Below are positions 8,381-18,036 of a stretch of 64,000 bases of DNA, piece after piece. Location: positions 186,001-250,000 of the forward strand of contig JBAYUQ010000002.1 of the NCBI GenBank assembly GCA_041675005.1, in the 5' to 3' direction. The position numbers and the translations under genes were made by a program. Source of the stretch: PGYR01 sp041675005. GTDB taxonomy: Bacteria > Bacteroidota > Ignavibacteria > Kapaibacteriales > UBA2268. Positions within the stretch are counted from its first letter, which is position 1. Each line of letters opens with the position of its first letter. Under the pieces are notes generated by a model. It saw only the letters and a program-made list of their open reading frames with translations. It was not told where the DNA came from and ran no database searches.

Positions 8381-10189
8381 TTATAATCTGAACTTTTTTT
8401 CTAATTCACTATAAGATATAGTAAATGATGTCAATTTTCCCGTTGGACTATGATACGGGTTTTGACAGTTGAACAAGTCCAAATATAACATTTTTAATTC
8501 ATTTTTGTTCTTATTTTCTTTTGAATTTAGATTTATACTTATTGCTATTATCTTAGCAATAAACTCGTGTAGCTCTTCCCTATCACTATGCTCAGAGTCA
8601 ATCAAATTATTCGATATTCTTTCTACTATCGATTTTATATTTCCATTTTGTATTATTTCTGGTACTGAGCTTATAGTTACAGTTTCATTTTCAAACTCTA
8701 AAATAAAGCCAAAATCCTTCAAATTCTCTGTTTGTAACTTTAATGCTGAAATTTGTTTTTTTTCTAGTTTTATCTCATCTGGAAACAGTAGATCTTGACT
8801 TTTTGTTTGTCTATTATTGAATGAATTCAATAAATGCTCATAATAAATTCGCTGAAGGGCCCTTCTTTTATAAATAACTAATAGGTGTTCTTGCTCTTTT
8901 ACTATTATAAATCTATCATCTATTAACAGAAATTCAAATGAATGCTCTTCATTTGAACTAAAAATTGAATTTAAATCTGTACTAATTTCGTTTGAATATT
9001 CATTATTATTAAACTTTCTAAATGAACTATCAGAGTAATTCCTTGGAAAATCGCCACCTCTTTGCTCACTTCTTTCTATTATTTCCCCTGTATTCCTATT
9101 AACTATGATAGATTCATTATCACTATTTCTCTCTATTTGAAATGGAGAATAGTTTAGTTCTGTGTCTATTTTGAATTCAGGTATTAGATTTACTTCTCTA
9201 AGAGTGCTCATTACTGCATTCTTTACAACATTATACACAAGTCTGTCATTCTCGAACTTAACTTCGTGTTTTTGTGGATGTACATTTATATCAATATTAT
9301 TATGATCTATTTCTAGAAAGAGAACATAAAAAGGAAACCTTTTCTCTTCTAATAGCTCTTCGTAGCATGACATAATAGCGTGATTAAGGTATCTATTCTT
9401 AATCGTTCTTTCATTAAGGAATAAGTATTGATTAGATGAGTTTTGTTTTGCTAAAAATGGCTTTCCTACAAATCCGTGCACCTTTATACCTTCTTCTTCA
9501 TATTCTAAAGGAATAATCAAATCCTTAATTGCCTTTCCCAAAGTGGCGATTACTCTTGTTTCTAAATCTGAAGCATTCAAATCAAAGATAAGATTATCAT
9601 CATCATAGAATGTAAATCTGATTGCTGGGAAAGAAAGAGCAAATTTAATCATCGTTTCTGAGATTGCCTTGAACTCACTCATATTGTTCTTTAGAAACTT
9701 ACGTCTAGCGGGAACATTGTAAAATAAGTTTTTTACTAGTATCTGCGTTCCTTTGTTGCTATTGACCTCTTCTATTAAAGGTGCTTTATTGGGTTCGGAT
9801 ATTAACTTATAACCTAATTTGTCATTTTCTGAACGAGTTATAATCTCCACATGAGCAACTGAAGTAATAGATGCTAATGCTTCACCTCGGAAACCTAAAG
9901 TTTTGATTGCTTCTAAATCTTTTTGTGATTCTATTTTGCTAGTTGCGTGCCTTTTGGTACTCAATTCTAGATTTTCTTTGCTCATTCCACTACCATTATC
10001 TATGATATGAATTAAGCTCTTACCCGCATTTCGTACTACTACGGCTATTTCTGTAGCACCGGAATCAAGAGAATTTTCTACTAATTCTTTTACAACTGAT
10101 TCGGGTCTTTGCACTACTTCTCCAGCAGCTATTTGGTTAGCAATGAAATCTGGGAGTATTTTTATGATATTATCATTTCTTTTAATCAT
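8381..10189 (-). CDS. mutL: DNA mismatch repair protein MutL
   Basis: A 602-aa MutL, the ATP-dependent matchmaker of mismatch repair. The GHKL ATPase is intact: NQIAAGEVVQRPESVVKELVENSLDSGAT (motif I), IIDNGSGM (motif II) and TLGFRGEALASI (motif III), followed by GTQILVKNLFYNVPARRKFL. A variable linker of about residues 340-420 leads to the C-terminal dimerisation domain, with QNPYHSPTGKLTSFTIS close to the end. I do not see the DQHA(x)2E(x)4E endonuclease motif, so this may be the non-nicking form. Confidence 0.95.
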   Translation of the reverse strand: MIKRNDNIIKILPDFIANQIAAGEVVQRPESVVKELVENSLDSGATEIAVVVRNAGKSLIHIIDNGSGMSKENLELSTKRHATSKIESQKDLEAIKTLGFRGEALASITSVAHVEIITRSENDKLGYKLISEPNKAPLIEEVNSNKGTQILVKNLFYNVPARRKFLKNNMSEFKAISETMIKFALSFPAIRFTFYDDDNLIFDLNASDLETRVIATLGKAIKDLIIPLEYEEEGIKVHGFVGKPFLAKQNSSNQYLFLNERTIKNRYLNHAIMSCYEELLEEKRFPFYVLFLEIDHNNIDINVHPQKHEVKFENDRLVYNVVKNAVMSTLREVNLIPEFKIDTELNYSPFQIERNSDNESIIVNRNTGEIIERSEQRGGDFPRNYSDSSFRKFNNNEYSNEISTDLNSIFSSNEEHSFEFLLIDDRFIIVKEQEHLLVIYKRRALQRIYYEHLLNSFNNRQTKSQDLLFPDEIKLEKKQISALKLQTENLKDFGFILEFENETVTISSVPEIIQNGNIKSIVERISNNLIDSEHSDREELHEFIAKIIAISINLNSKENKNKNELKMLYLDLFNCQNPYHSPTGKLTSFTISYSELEKKFRL

Positions 10190-10249
10190 GCTCCAAAATT
10201 AAAGGAATTATAACAGAAAATGAAAATAAGTGGATTGAAGTTGATAAAT

Positions 10250-10274
10250 AAAAAACCCTAATCTTGAGTTAGGG
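10250..10274 (-). terminator. terminator after the DUF948 gene
   Basis: On the minus strand, CCCTAA pairs with TTAGGG across a seven-base loop and is followed by TTTTTTATTT. It closes the kdsC-ytxH-DUF948 transcript before mutL. Confidence 0.75.
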
Positions 10275-10299
10275 CTTTCTATGATATTATTCTTATGTG

Positions 10300-10755
10300 T
10301 TATTTTCTGGAGTTCAGTTTGGAGCCAAAGACTTCTATTGCTTTGAATAAAGCGGAGAATACTGTTGTGGCTTTATCTATTGGAGGAGCAATCCTATCGT
10401 AAGATCGATTAATTAATCTCTCATAGGGTTCTATCGTTTCTTTAACTTTTGTTGCACTTTCATTCACATTATCTATAAGAATATTAGTTTTTTCACTAGT
10501 AGTCTTCCAATGATTCAGATGCTCTAAAGTTTTTACTTTCAAATCAGATATTTCTCTTCGTGCTTCAGAGACTTCATCTAAAGTTACCATAAGTCGAGTT
10601 TTAAGAACTGTAAAATTTTCAGTGATTTTATCTAGATTCTTAGTTGCATCCTTAATAACTTTCATTGTCTTTGACAAAAAAATTATAATATAAACAACAA
10701 GAAGCGTAACTGATGTTAGAGCTACAATCGCAATTACTTTTAGTACTTCATCCAT
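10300..10755 (-). CDS. DUF948-type membrane protein
   Basis: A 151-aa protein with one N-terminal transmembrane segment (VIAIVALTSVTLLVVYIIIF) followed by a long coiled-coil helix (KTMKVIKDATKNLDKITENF and beyond). This layout matches the DUF948/YtxG family of general stress proteins, which often stand next to YtxH proteins, as here. It is probably anchored in the inner membrane with the coil outside the bilayer. Exact function is not known. Confidence 0.7.
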   Translation of the reverse strand: MDEVLKVIAIVALTSVTLLVVYIIIFLSKTMKVIKDATKNLDKITENFTVLKTRLMVTLDEVSEARREISDLKVKTLEHLNHWKTTSEKTNILIDNVNESATKVKETIEPYERLINRSYDRIAPPIDKATTVFSALFKAIEVFGSKLNSRK

Positions 10756-10779
10756 AAATATAACTACATTTTTTTAATT

Positions 10780-11205
10780 TTAATTTTGTGCTTCGTTCAT
10801 TTCTTTTTTGAAAGTTTCTACACCAGCTTTAGTAGCAGTTCTAACATCTTCTATTTTATGTTGAACTGATTCTTTAGCAGTACCTGCTTTCGTTTTTGCT
10901 TCATTAAGTACACTTTCAGCTGCATATAATAATTCATTTGCTTGTTTTTTAGCAGAATCAATAATATTCTGAGCTTTAACTCTACCTTCATTAACAGTAG
11001 TTGATACTTGATGACCAACTTTTTGCTCAGTTTCTACCCATTTATTATTAGCTTTGCTATATAATTCATTTGATTTAGTAGAAATATCTTCACGCAATTC
11101 TTTGCCTGATTTAGGCGCAGTCAATAATGCAACCGCAGCGCCAACTGCTCCACCTACTATAGCTCCTAATAAAAAACCTTTTGTATAATCTTGTCCGTTT
11201 GACAT
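10780..11205 (-). CDS. YtxH domain protein
   Basis: Starting at MSNGQDYTKGF (ATG at 11205, GGAG six bases upstream), the protein has about 141 aa; an upstream TTG at 11220 is less likely. The N-terminus has the YtxH hallmark, a glycine-rich membrane segment GFLLGAIVGGAVGAAVALLTAPKSGKELR, with the typical LTAPKSGKELR end. The rest is a long amphipathic helix rich in Lys, Glu and Ala. It pairs with the DUF948 gene downstream, as in Bacillus ytxGH; a role in envelope stress is inferred. Confidence 0.8.
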   Translation of the reverse strand: MSNGQDYTKGFLLGAIVGGAVGAAVALLTAPKSGKELREDISTKSNELYSKANNKWVETEQKVGHQVSTTVNEGRVKAQNIIDSAKKQANELLYAAESVLNEAKTKAGTAKESVQHKIEDVRTATKAGVETFKKEMNEAQN

Positions 11206-11213
11206 AATGACTC

Positions 11214-11711
11214 CTACCAATTTTCGTTTAATGTATTTAATTTATCGTGTGTTCTAAGTATTATTTCAGCTAATTCTCTAACTGCCCCATCCCCAGCCTT
11301 AGCTTGGCATACGTAATCTGCAATATGCTTAATTGCATCGACTGCATCTGCTGGACAAGCAGAAAAACCAACTAAATCCATAGCGTGGAGATCATTCACA
11401 TCATCACCCATAAACGCTATTTGTTTTAATTCTAATTCCATTTCTTCTGCCAAAGTTTTGACAGCGTCTGTTTTGTTATGGCAACCTAATATTGTTGCAT
11501 CAACTCCTAATTTTTTAGCTCTAGCTGCTGCTATTGGCGAATCTTCACTCGTCATTATAGCAATCTTGAACCCTGCCTTTCTAAGAAGGACAATCCCCAT
11601 TCCATCTTTAACATGGAATTTCTTCATCACATCACCATCTGCGGAATAGTACATTCCACCATCGGTCATTGTGCCATCTACATCGAATATTATTAACTTT
11701 ACATGTTCCAA
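11214..11711 (-). CDS. kdsC: KdsC-like HAD phosphatase
   Basis: A 165-aa HAD hydrolase of the C0 (capless) KdsC family, which removes phosphate from 3-deoxy-D-manno-octulosonate 8-phosphate in lipopolysaccharide core synthesis. Motif I is IIFDVDGTMTDG (Asp10 and Asp12), motif II IMTSEDS, and motif IV MGDDVNDLHAMDLVG. The start is a TTG at 11711 with AGGA nine bases upstream. No other LPS gene is adjacent, so the exact substrate is inferred from family resemblance. Confidence 0.85.
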   Translation of the reverse strand: MEHVKLIIFDVDGTMTDGGMYYSADGDVMKKFHVKDGMGIVLLRKAGFKIAIMTSEDSPIAAARAKKLGVDATILGCHNKTDAVKTLAEEMELELKQIAFMGDDVNDLHAMDLVGFSACPADAVDAIKHIADYVCQAKAGDGAVRELAEIILRTHDKLNTLNENW

Positions 11712-11778
11712 TTTATATAATCCTGTTTATTTTAATATTCTATTTGCCTAACTTTACAAAAATAATAAAAGGTAATTT

Positions 11779-12621
11779 TTGAAAAACTATACAGCTATTA
11801 AACTATACGTTCCCGAGGAACACCAAGATACATACATCGCATTAATTTCGGACTTAGAGTTTACGGGAATAGAACAAGTTAATGATGAATTAACAATCAA
11901 TTTCCTTGCCAATTACTATAACGAAATAATAAATAATGAATTGTTAGAAGCCAGTAGAATTCTAGGGTTTGAAACAAAATTAATTTCTGAATCTGAGATA
12001 ATCGAAAAGAATTGGAATGAAGATTGGGAAAAAACACTAGAGCCTGTAATTATTAGTGATGAATTGGTAATAAGCCCAACAGGTAAAGCTGATAATCTTG
12101 CTCATTATAAGTACTTAATAAAGATTAACCCACAAATGTCATTCGGAACTGGCTATCACGCCACTACTAGATTAGCATCAAAATTATTGATAGACACTGT
12201 TAATAAGGATGAGAAATGGGTGGATGCTGGTACAGGAACAGGTGTTTTAGCAATCTTGGCTTCAAAATTAGGGGCAAAGTCAGTTTATGCTTTCGATATA
12301 GATGAATGGTCAGTCAGGAATACAATTGAGAACATTGAATTAAACAGTGTAGAAAACATTACAGTTTCACAAAGTGATCTGAATACTTTACAATTAGAAG
12401 AGTATGACGGCATAGTAGCAAATATTTTCGCTAATATACTAATTGATAATATGAGCAAGTTTGCAGCTTCAATTAAGCAAGATGGATTATTAATATGTAC
12501 TGGTATTCTAAAATACGATAAGTTAAAAGTACTTGAAGCAGCTAATAAAAATGGATTTGAGTTAATCGAAGAACTTGCAGAAGATGAGTGGATTGCTTAC
12601 AAGTTCAGGAAGAATTTATGA
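11779..12621 (+). CDS. prmA: ribosomal protein L11 methyltransferase
   Basis: A 280-aa PrmA, which uses SAM to methylate ribosomal protein L11. It has the family markers NWNEDWEKTLEPVIISDELVI, INPQMSFGTGYHATTRL, the SAM loop WVDAGTGTGVLAILASKLGA, and DGIVANIFANIL. The start is TTG with AAAGG upstream. Its TGA overlaps the ATG of the next gene (ATGA), so the two are translated together. Confidence 0.93.
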   Translation: MKNYTAIKLYVPEEHQDTYIALISDLEFTGIEQVNDELTINFLANYYNEIINNELLEASRILGFETKLISESEIIEKNWNEDWEKTLEPVIISDELVISPTGKADNLAHYKYLIKINPQMSFGTGYHATTRLASKLLIDTVNKDEKWVDAGTGTGVLAILASKLGAKSVYAFDIDEWSVRNTIENIELNSVENITVSQSDLNTLQLEEYDGIVANIFANILIDNMSKFAASIKQDGLLICTGILKYDKLKVLEAANKNGFELIEELAEDEWIAYKFRKNL

Positions 12622-13523
12622 TTTGTGCGTCTCTAGATATAGGTACTAATACACTATTATTACTTATTGCGGAAGTTAAAGATGGAAATATTGTGAATGT
12701 CCTTGCTGATGAACATCAGATTGCACGCTTAGGCGAGGGATTAGACAAAACAGGGATAATATCGGACAATGCTATATTACGAGCAACTAGAATACTACAT
12801 GACTACAAGAATATCATGGCAGAACATAAAGTAGAGCTAGTACGAGCTTCAGCGACTAGTGCCATGCGAGATGCTAACAATAGTAGTGAAGTCCGACAGT
12901 TATTTGAAACTATACTCAACTCCCCTATCGAAATTATAGCTGGAATAGATGAAGCTCGCTTAAGTTATCTTGGCACTATTGAAGAATTTAATGATGATTC
13001 AGATATTGTTCTAGATATAGGTGGAGGAAGTACAGAGATTATAGTAGGTAAAAATGGTTACATCTCATATTGTAAATCTCTCCAAATAGGAGCCGTCCGT
13101 ATTACAGAGAGTTTCTTCCCAGACTTCAAGTCAAAAAGTTCAAATTTAGAAACGGCAAAAGAGCATATTAATAATTTCTTTAGAGATTTAGAATCAATCA
13201 AAACCAACGGAAATTTGATTGCAGTAGCTGGTACACCTACTACAATAGCAGCCATTGATCTAAAATTACCCCAATTCAATGCCCACCTTATACATAATCA
13301 TAGGATTGAATTAAAAAGATTGGAAGAAATTGTCGATATTTTTGTGAGTAAGACTAGTAAGGAATTAGTAGAAGACTATAATGTTCATCCAAATAGAGCT
13401 GATGTGATATTAGGAGGTGCTATAATATTATTAGAATTTCTCAAATATACTGGTAAATCTAGTTTATTAGTTTCTTGCAAAGGTCTTAGATACGGGCTTA
13501 TATTAGATATGTTTAAAAAATAA
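12618..13523 (+). CDS. Ppx/GppA family phosphatase
   Basis: Starting at MICASLDIGTNTLLLL (ATG at 12618, AGGAAG upstream, four-base overlap with prmA), the protein is about 301 aa. It is a short exopolyphosphatase/guanosine pentaphosphatase of the ASKHA fold: phosphate-1 loop SLDIGTNTLLLLIAEV, phosphate-2 loop VLDIGGGSTEIIVG, and catalytic-region RASATSAMRDANNS. It lacks the C-terminal HD domain of E. coli Ppx, like many Bacteroidota homologues. Which substrate it uses (polyP or pppGpp) cannot be told. Confidence 0.87.
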   Translation: MICASLDIGTNTLLLLIAEVKDGNIVNVLADEHQIARLGEGLDKTGIISDNAILRATRILHDYKNIMAEHKVELVRASATSAMRDANNSSEVRQLFETILNSPIEIIAGIDEARLSYLGTIEEFNDDSDIVLDIGGGSTEIIVGKNGYISYCKSLQIGAVRITESFFPDFKSKSSNLETAKEHINNFFRDLESIKTNGNLIAVAGTPTTIAAIDLKLPQFNAHLIHNHRIELKRLEEIVDIFVSKTSKELVEDYNVHPNRADVILGGAIILLEFLKYTGKSSLLVSCKGLRYGLILDMFKK

Positions 13524-13554
13524 TTGAATTTCTAAAAATATAAAGTTAATTTTG
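13524..13554 (+). promoter_or_regulatory. Bacteroidota-type promoter for the lipoprotein gene
   Basis: TTG at 13524-13526 and TAATTTTG at 13547-13554 are 20 bases apart, matching the -33/-7 consensus. The transcript would start near 13560, which excludes the upstream GTG start at 13554 and supports the ATG at 13587. Confidence 0.5.
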
Positions 13555-13586
13555 TGATTATTTTAATTACCAATATCGGAGATACT

Positions 13587-14300
13587 ATGCGTTCATTACT
13601 ATTTTGTGTAATCGCCATTACTATACTAGGATTAACTTCATGTCAAGAAAGTGCACAGAAGACTCCTGAGTTTTATAAAGATACAGTTACTTTTGATTTG
13701 CTTTCAGATATGAAAAGCTTATTAGATGAAAATGCTGATAAAATTACAATTGAAGATGTAAATAATTTGAATGGTGCTATTAGATACTATTCTCCTATTA
13801 AAGATTCTCTAATCGGTAAAACTATCGGTGAGCTAATTGAAGGACAAAAGCAAAGAACATTGAGTACAAATATTAATTTGACTCAAGCAACTGCATTCAG
13901 TACTCTTTTCACACAATCACTTAAATTCAACATAAGTGAATTTCAAAAGATAGAACAAGAAAACGGTCAACCACTTAACGTACCTACTTATCAGTTCCAA
14001 AATATATCTGGTAAAAGCATTGTGAAATTATCAGGTGTTGTTGATTATTATAATGGCGAGCAACTAATCAAGAGATTTACTATCGAAATCGATAAAGAAA
14101 TTCCTGCTGATAAGACTTTGAACCAGCCTTACCCTTACAATCACGATGCTGCAAATCAAAGAGATGTATTCGTAAGAAACAACTTCGACAAATTGAGAAA
14201 AGTTTGGATTCCTACTATGATAGAATTTGCTGATGGTAAAATCTACAAAAGAAATCCTGACAAAAAAGGTGAAAACCAATTAGACAAAGACGCTAAATAA
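13587..14300 (+). CDS. putative lipoprotein, unknown function
   Basis: From the ATG at 13587 (GGAG five bases upstream) the protein is about 237 aa and begins MRSLLFCVIAITILGLTSCQ, a lipoprotein signal with lipobox LTSC. The rest is soluble and hydrophilic, with a beta-rich second half (YQFQNISGKSIVKLSGVVDY, a likely beta-sandwich). I do not recognise the family. It is followed by a strong bidirectional terminator. Probably anchored in the outer or inner membrane. Confidence 0.75.
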   Translation: MRSLLFCVIAITILGLTSCQESAQKTPEFYKDTVTFDLLSDMKSLLDENADKITIEDVNNLNGAIRYYSPIKDSLIGKTIGELIEGQKQRTLSTNINLTQATAFSTLFTQSLKFNISEFQKIEQENGQPLNVPTYQFQNISGKSIVKLSGVVDYYNGEQLIKRFTIEIDKEIPADKTLNQPYPYNHDAANQRDVFVRNNFDKLRKVWIPTMIEFADGKIYKRNPDKKGENQLDKDAK

Positions 14301-14321
14301 TACTTAGCTCTTACAAAAAAC

Positions 14322-14353
14322 AAAAAAGACGGTCAATGACCGTCTTTTTTTTT
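14322..14353. terminator. bidirectional terminator between lipoprotein gene and kgd
   Basis: GACGGTC and GACCGTC pair around a three-base loop, flanked by a run of A on the left and a run of T on the right, so the structure ends transcripts from both sides. It serves the plus-strand lipoprotein gene and the convergent minus-strand kgd. Confidence 0.85.
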
Positions 14354-14378
14354 GTTCTTATTCTTTTAAGAGTCTTTA

Positions 14379-17300
14379 TTAAGACTCAATACCCAAAGCA
14401 GTATTAACTACATAAGATTGTTCGTGATTATGTATCTTAGATGAGCCAGTTGCAGTTGATGCAGCAGAATGGCGACCAGCATACTCTATTTTCTTATGAT
14501 TATCTATTAGCTGAAGCAATTCTGTTAGCATATAGTTCCATGCACCTTGATTCTTAGGTTCTTCTTGTGCCCAAATTATCTTAGCTGCTTTGTTATATTT
14601 ATTTATCACTTCTTCTAATTTTGTTATGTTCATAGGGTATAGTTGCTCTATTCTGACTATAGCAATATCTTCCATTTTCTCGTCGGTTCGCTTTTGTAAT
14701 AAGTCATAGTAAAGCTTACCCGTACAAAGTACCAATCTTTTTACTTTGTTTGCTTTGATATTCGTATGTGTTTCGTCAATTATATGTTGGAATTCACCAC
14801 TTGTGAAATCAGTTGTTTGTGAAACTGCATCATGATGTCTTAGCATACTCTTAGGACTTACTACTATCATCGGTAACTTGTGTGTTAGCTTAGCTTGTCT
14901 TCTAATTGCATGGAAATAGTTAGCAGGTGTTGTAAAATTACATACTATCATGTTCTCTTCAGCACATAATTGCAAGAATCTTTCTAACCTTGCTGAAGAG
15001 TGTTCTGGCCCTTGACCATCATGCCCGTGGGGTAATAACAAAATAAGATTACTCGTTTGTCCCCACTTGACATCTCCACAAGAAATGAATTGATCAATGA
15101 TAGGTTGTGCCATATTCACGAAATCACCAAATTGTGCTTCCCAAATAGTTAGAGTCTTTCTAGCACTAACGCTATATCCATAATCATAGCCAACAACAGC
15201 TAATTCAGATAGTGGACTATCATAAATTTGTATTTCTGCTTGATTAGAATCAATATTATTCAAAGGAATAAATACTTCTTCCGTTTCCGAATCTATAAGC
15301 ACTGCGTGTCTTTGACTGAATGTTCCTCTTCTAACATCTTCACCAGAAAAACGAATTCCAATATTATCTAATAGTACAGCTCCTAACGCCAGGGTCTCAG
15401 CTGAAGCCCAGTCAAATGACGGTTTGTCATCATCGACCATACTTCTACGCTTTTGTAATCCATTTATTACTTTCGGATTAACGTTAAACCCTTCGGGTAC
15501 TTCGGTTGTATGTTCTATTATACTCTTGACTTCTTCTCTACGAATAGTAGTTTCAAAATTTCGGATAGATTGACCGAATTTCTCTTCAAAAATAATTTTC
15601 TGAGATTTGGGCTTTTCTTTTCTTTCATCAAATGCTTTTTCTAAATCATTAGTATATGTATTATTTAATTCATTTACTTCTTCTTTAGATAAAACACCCG
15701 TAGAAACTAATTCCTCTTCATAAATTTCTCTAGTAGATTTCATTGAACGAATTTTCTTATACATCAGAGGTTGAGTATAACTCGGCTCATCACCTTCGTT
15801 ATGACCATACTTTCTAAAACAAAGCATATCAATTATGACATCTTCATTATATTTATTTCTATAATTAAGTGCAAAAATAGCAGCTTGTGCTACTGCTTCT
15901 GGATCATCACCATTAACATGTAAAATAGGGATTTGTAACATCTTAGCTACATCAGTTGCATAATAAGTAGAACGAGCATCTTCAACAGATGTAGTAAAAC
16001 CAATCTGATTATTTACAATTATATGTATAGTTCCACCAGTGGTGTACCCTTCTAATTTTGCCAGATTAAGTACTTCTTGGCTTATACCTTGACCAGCGAA
16101 TGCAGCATCACCGTGTACAAGTATTGGCAATACTTTGGAGTAATCTCCATCGTAGTTCTCATCAACTAATGATCTACAGAAACCTAATACTACAGGGTTT
16201 ACTATTTCCAAATGACTTGGATTTGGTAGTAGATGAACAGCCATTTTGTTGTTTTTCAATGAAGTATATTCATTTGTTTGACCTAAGTGATATTTCACAT
16301 CTCCAGAACCATGATAATCCTGAGGACTAATATCTCCATCAAACTCATTGAAAATCGCTTTAAAGCTTTTACCAGCATTGTTTACCAATACATTAAGTCT
16401 TCCTCTATGTGCCATTCCTAATACAGCTTGTTCAGTATTAGAGTTTGCCGAATCTTGTAAGAGTTGATCTATCATTACTATTAATGATTCTGCACCTTCT
16501 AAACTGAATCGCTTCTGACCTATGAATTTCTTATGAAGGAAATCTTCGAAGGTTTCAGCATGTATTAATTTTCTGAGTATATTTTTTCTTTCTTCTTTTT
16601 CGAATTTCAAGCTATTTCTTGAAGATTCTAGAGTATTTTTTATCCAATTCTTCTTTGAAATATCTTGGATATACATAAACTCAATACCAATTGTACCACA
16701 ATAAGTATCTCGCATCAACTCTAAAATTTCTCTTAGCGTCATTTGCTCTTTATCCCAAGAGTCAACTGAAGGGAAGCTTCTCTCTAAATCCCAGATATTC
16801 AGACCATAGTAAGACATATCCAATTCTGGATATGAGTAACTAGACATACCGAACGGGTTGATATTAGCTAATAGATGCCCCCTTACACGATATGAGTTGA
16901 TAAGAGACATAACATGTGTGCTTTTCTCTTGTCTATGGTTCATCTCAGATTTTCTAAAATCTGAATTATCTATTTCCCACTTGACAGGACTAAAAGGAAT
17001 ACGAAGACTTGCAAAAATTTGGTCATAGAATCTATTTTCACCAAGTAATAACTGGTGCATATATCTAAGAAATTCTGCTGATTCGGCACCTTGGATTATT
17101 CTATGATCATAAGTATTAGTGATACTTACAACTTTTGAAATAGCCAGTTCAGTTAATTTGTCTGGTTGTACTGCAGAAAATTCTGCAGGGAAATCGATAG
17201 ATCCCGATGCAATTATCATACCTTGACCATTCATCAATCTAGGTACAGACATTATAGTGCCCATCATACCAGGGTTAGTCAAAGATACAGTTGTACCTTC

Positions 17301-17954
17301 TAGTTCGTCTAGTGTGATCTTGCTATTCTTTGCTCTGTTTATCAAATCAGATAATTTCTCTATAAATTCAGAGAAATTCATACTCCCAGCATCTTTTAGA
17401 TTTGGAACAAGCAAAAGTCTATCACCATTCTTTTTCTCAACATCTACAGCTACACCGATATTAATCTCGTTATTTATTTGACGATAGTATTTACCATCTT
17501 TTTTAACGAAATTATCATTCATTGCTGGATATTCTTTAAGCGTTCTAACTATGGCCCAAAGAAGAAGGTGAGAAAATGAAATTCTTGATCTTCTTTGTCT
17601 AATCAAATATTTATTTATGATTCTTCTGTTTTCATCTAATGGTTTAACAGGAATCGACCTAACTGAAGTGGCAGTAGGAACAGTCAAACTTTCCTCCATA
17701 TTCTCTGCTATTTTAGTAGGTATATTCGGTAATTCGGTTAATTTGTCCAAGTCTATTCTGTCAGCATGCGGAGTGCTGTCAGCTACTACATGCGAAACAT
17801 GTACTGTCTCACCTCTACCATTAACGGGTATTGTAGCAATGGATTTCCCATTTGCTTTTGAGAAATAATCTCTCCATTCCGAACTCACAGAACTCGGATC
17901 TTTAAGAAAGTCATAATACAACTCTTCTTCGAAGGCTTGGTTTAAGTCAATCAC
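14379..17954 (-). CDS. kgd: multifunctional 2-oxoglutarate decarboxylase/dehydrogenase E2-E1 fusion
   Basis: A 1191-aa fusion of the type called Kgd/OdhA in Actinobacteria. The E1o N-terminal tag AFEEELYYDFLKDPSSVSSEWRDYF comes first. Next, about residues 95-330, is an E2 acyltransferase catalytic core with the active-site YDHRIIQGAESAEF and no lipoyl domain. The rest is full E1o: LGMAHRGRLNVLVNN, VHGDAAFAGQGISQEVLNL, GFTTSVEDARSTYYATDV, LPHGHDGQGPEHSSARLERF. It makes succinyl-CoA in the citric acid cycle and needs a lipoyl carrier in trans. The start is GTG. No E2, E3 or sucCD gene is next to it. Confidence 0.92.
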   Translation of the reverse strand: MIDLNQAFEEELYYDFLKDPSSVSSEWRDYFSKANGKSIATIPVNGRGETVHVSHVVADSTPHADRIDLDKLTELPNIPTKIAENMEESLTVPTATSVRSIPVKPLDENRRIINKYLIRQRRSRISFSHLLLWAIVRTLKEYPAMNDNFVKKDGKYYRQINNEINIGVAVDVEKKNGDRLLLVPNLKDAGSMNFSEFIEKLSDLINRAKNSKITLDELEGTTVSLTNPGMMGTIMSVPRLMNGQGMIIASGSIDFPAEFSAVQPDKLTELAISKVVSITNTYDHRIIQGAESAEFLRYMHQLLLGENRFYDQIFASLRIPFSPVKWEIDNSDFRKSEMNHRQEKSTHVMSLINSYRVRGHLLANINPFGMSSYSYPELDMSYYGLNIWDLERSFPSVDSWDKEQMTLREILELMRDTYCGTIGIEFMYIQDISKKNWIKNTLESSRNSLKFEKEERKNILRKLIHAETFEDFLHKKFIGQKRFSLEGAESLIVMIDQLLQDSANSNTEQAVLGMAHRGRLNVLVNNAGKSFKAIFNEFDGDISPQDYHGSGDVKYHLGQTNEYTSLKNNKMAVHLLPNPSHLEIVNPVVLGFCRSLVDENYDGDYSKVLPILVHGDAAFAGQGISQEVLNLAKLEGYTTGGTIHIIVNNQIGFTTSVEDARSTYYATDVAKMLQIPILHVNGDDPEAVAQAAIFALNYRNKYNEDVIIDMLCFRKYGHNEGDEPSYTQPLMYKKIRSMKSTREIYEEELVSTGVLSKEEVNELNNTYTNDLEKAFDERKEKPKSQKIIFEEKFGQSIRNFETTIRREEVKSIIEHTTEVPEGFNVNPKVINGLQKRRSMVDDDKPSFDWASAETLALGAVLLDNIGIRFSGEDVRRGTFSQRHAVLIDSETEEVFIPLNNIDSNQAEIQIYDSPLSELAVVGYDYGYSVSARKTLTIWEAQFGDFVNMAQPIIDQFISCGDVKWGQTSNLILLLPHGHDGQGPEHSSARLERFLQLCAEENMIVCNFTTPANYFHAIRRQAKLTHKLPMIVVSPKSMLRHHDAVSQTTDFTSGEFQHIIDETHTNIKANKVKRLVLCTGKLYYDLLQKRTDEKMEDIAIVRIEQLYPMNITKLEEVINKYNKAAKIIWAQEEPKNQGAWNYMLTELLQLIDNHKKIEYAGRHSAASTATGSSKIHNHEQSYVVNTALGIES

Positions 17955-18036
17955 TTTATCAACTTTATAATTGTTAAAAATTAATTTTCAAATTTAAAAA
18001 ACTGAGACGCATTACTTCTCTGCAAATTGCCTGTTT

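Noticed and set aside
10194..10201. TAATTTTG promoter element directly before mutL
   Set aside because: It would place the transcription start at the ATG itself and has no TTTG at the right distance; more likely chance.
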